A stretch of DNA of 5,541 nt from contig JAITBC010000399.1 of assembly GCA_031283785.1 (NCBI GenBank), forward strand, positions 1 to 5,541, in the 5' to 3' direction. Below are positions 4,970 to 5,541 of this stretch, in pieces; the stretch's first letter is position 1, and each line of letters opens with the position of its first letter. A program made the translations under genes and the position numbers. The notes beneath the pieces were generated by a model. That model made no database searches. It was not told where the DNA came from and was given only the letters and a program-made list of their open reading frames with translations. The stretch comes from Tannerella sp. Lineage in GTDB: Bacteria > Bacteroidota > Bacteroidia > Bacteroidales > Tannerellaceae.

Positions 4970-5541
4970 TGACTTGTCCTAAAATAGCTTTACAGATTAT
5001 GGTACTTTGTCCTGCTATTACTTGACATTTTTGTTATAATCCTGATATGCCTTTACAGTTCGCAAAAGTAATCATATTTTTTGATTTGATTATCATTTGA
5101 TTTGATTTTGGAACGGGGGAATTCCAATACTACTATTGTTTTATTTCCTGTTCATTCTTTCATGCCCGCTGACGTGATGATAATTTTTCCATTTGCGTTC
5201 CGTTTTCATGCCGGTTTGATGAATCACTTCCGGCACCATATACCCAAGGCTTTGGTGCGGTCTGCGATTGTTATACAAATCAATGATTTTTCCGGTATAA
5301 AAGCAACCATACTCTTCCAGGAATCAGGCTTGTAATCGTATAGCCATTCTGTTTTCAAAATACCGTTGATACGTTCCGCAATGGCATTTTCCCACGGGTC
5401 GCCGTTTTCCGTCATGCTGATACGTACATGGTTGCGGGTAAGCAGTTGAACATATTCTCCGCAGCAATATTGCGAGCCTCTGTCGGAATGATGAATAAGC
5501 CCTGTCTGTTTTTTGTCTTTCAGGTTGTGCAATGCCATTTT
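4970..5541 (-). mobile_element. IS3-family insertion sequence, partial, running off the right edge
   Basis: The OrfB transposase on the minus strand identifies the element, and its 5' part lies beyond the window. A candidate terminus starts at 4970 with TGACTTGTCCTAAAATAG, which resembles the TGA...CC ends common in this family. It abuts the IS-end repeat at 4947-4968, as if inserted there. The roughly 170 bp between the transposase stop (5141) and 4970 has no gene. It holds a 12-bp direct repeat (TTTGATTTGATT at 5080-5091 and 5096-5107) and short repeats TTGTCCT (4974, 5007) and CTTTACAG (4988, 5051). That gap is long for an IS3 3' end, so the true terminus could be nearer 5105. The other inverted repeat and the target duplication are outside the window. 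Confidence 0.6.
5141..5541 (-). pseudogene. IS3-family OrfB transposase, 5'-partial and frameshifted
   Basis: The C-terminal part of an rve-type integrase-core transposase. Numbering from the first Met at 5538, HHSDRGSQY (16-24) carries the second catalytic Asp (Asp19), and NAIAERINGILKTEW carries the catalytic Glu (Glu55). That is 35 residues between them, the D(35)E spacing of the family. After KSMVAFIPEK the frame goes wrong and stops at 5226-5224. Shifting by one base at the T5 run (5287-5291, A5 on the coding strand) restores IDLYNNRRPHQSLGYMVPEVIH and a normal C-terminus ending at TAA 5143-5141. One missing A explains it. The gene continues past 5541, so the first Asp and OrfA are not visible. 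The frameshift could be real decay or a homopolymer error. Confidence 0.85.

Noticed and set aside
5022..5040. TTGACA and TATAAT resembling a sigma-70 promoter
   Set aside because: The spacer is only 7 bp, and Bacteroidota use a different consensus.
5102..5335. Plus-strand open frame of 77 codons
   Set aside because: It is antisense to the conserved C-terminal part of the IS3 transposase.

Overview
The window looks like a chromosomal segment from a member of the Bacteroidota, most likely the order Bacteroidales. Several signs agree. Promoters have the TAnnTTTG -7 box with a TTG or TTTG element about 19-20 bp upstream. Most starts lack a Shine-Dalgarno sequence. There is a GH92 lipoprotein, a tRNA without an encoded CCA, and IS remnants of types I associate with gut Bacteroidales. 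I cannot name a genus from the sequence alone.

Layout, left to right. Positions 1-172 hold the last 47 codons of a DDE transposase (ISL3/ISAon1-like) on the minus strand, cut off at a poly-A tract. Next is a tRNA-Pro(CGG) gene on the minus strand (302-375). Its promoter is back to back with that of a plus-strand tcdA/csdL-type gene (487-1305), which encodes the tRNA t6A dehydratase. tcdA converges on a 745-residue GH92 exo-alpha-mannosidase lipoprotein on the minus strand (1513-3750). The 207 bp between them hold a degenerate 9-bp repeat tract and a strong hairpin that ends in a U-run for the GH92 transcript. A divergent intergenic region (3751-4064) carries promoters for GH92 and for the rplU-rpmA ribosomal protein operon (L21 and L27), which closes with a clear intrinsic terminator (4861-4910). 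From about 4945 to the right edge there is IS material: a short copy of the same IS end seen at the left edge, then an IS3-family element whose OrfB transposase (minus strand) is frameshifted and runs off the window.

Functionally this is housekeeping translation genes (tRNA-Pro, a tRNA-modifying enzyme, L21, L27) with one glycan-degradation gene between them, bracketed by decayed IS elements. I see no defence, CRISPR, phage or toxin-antitoxin system, and no clear candidate for a new multi-gene system. The most unusual items are the acidic Thr/Glu-rich tail on L27 that appears to continue past two in-frame stops, the 9-bp repeat tract touching the GH92 stop codon, the expanded linker in TcdA, and the matching IS-end sequences at both sides of the window.
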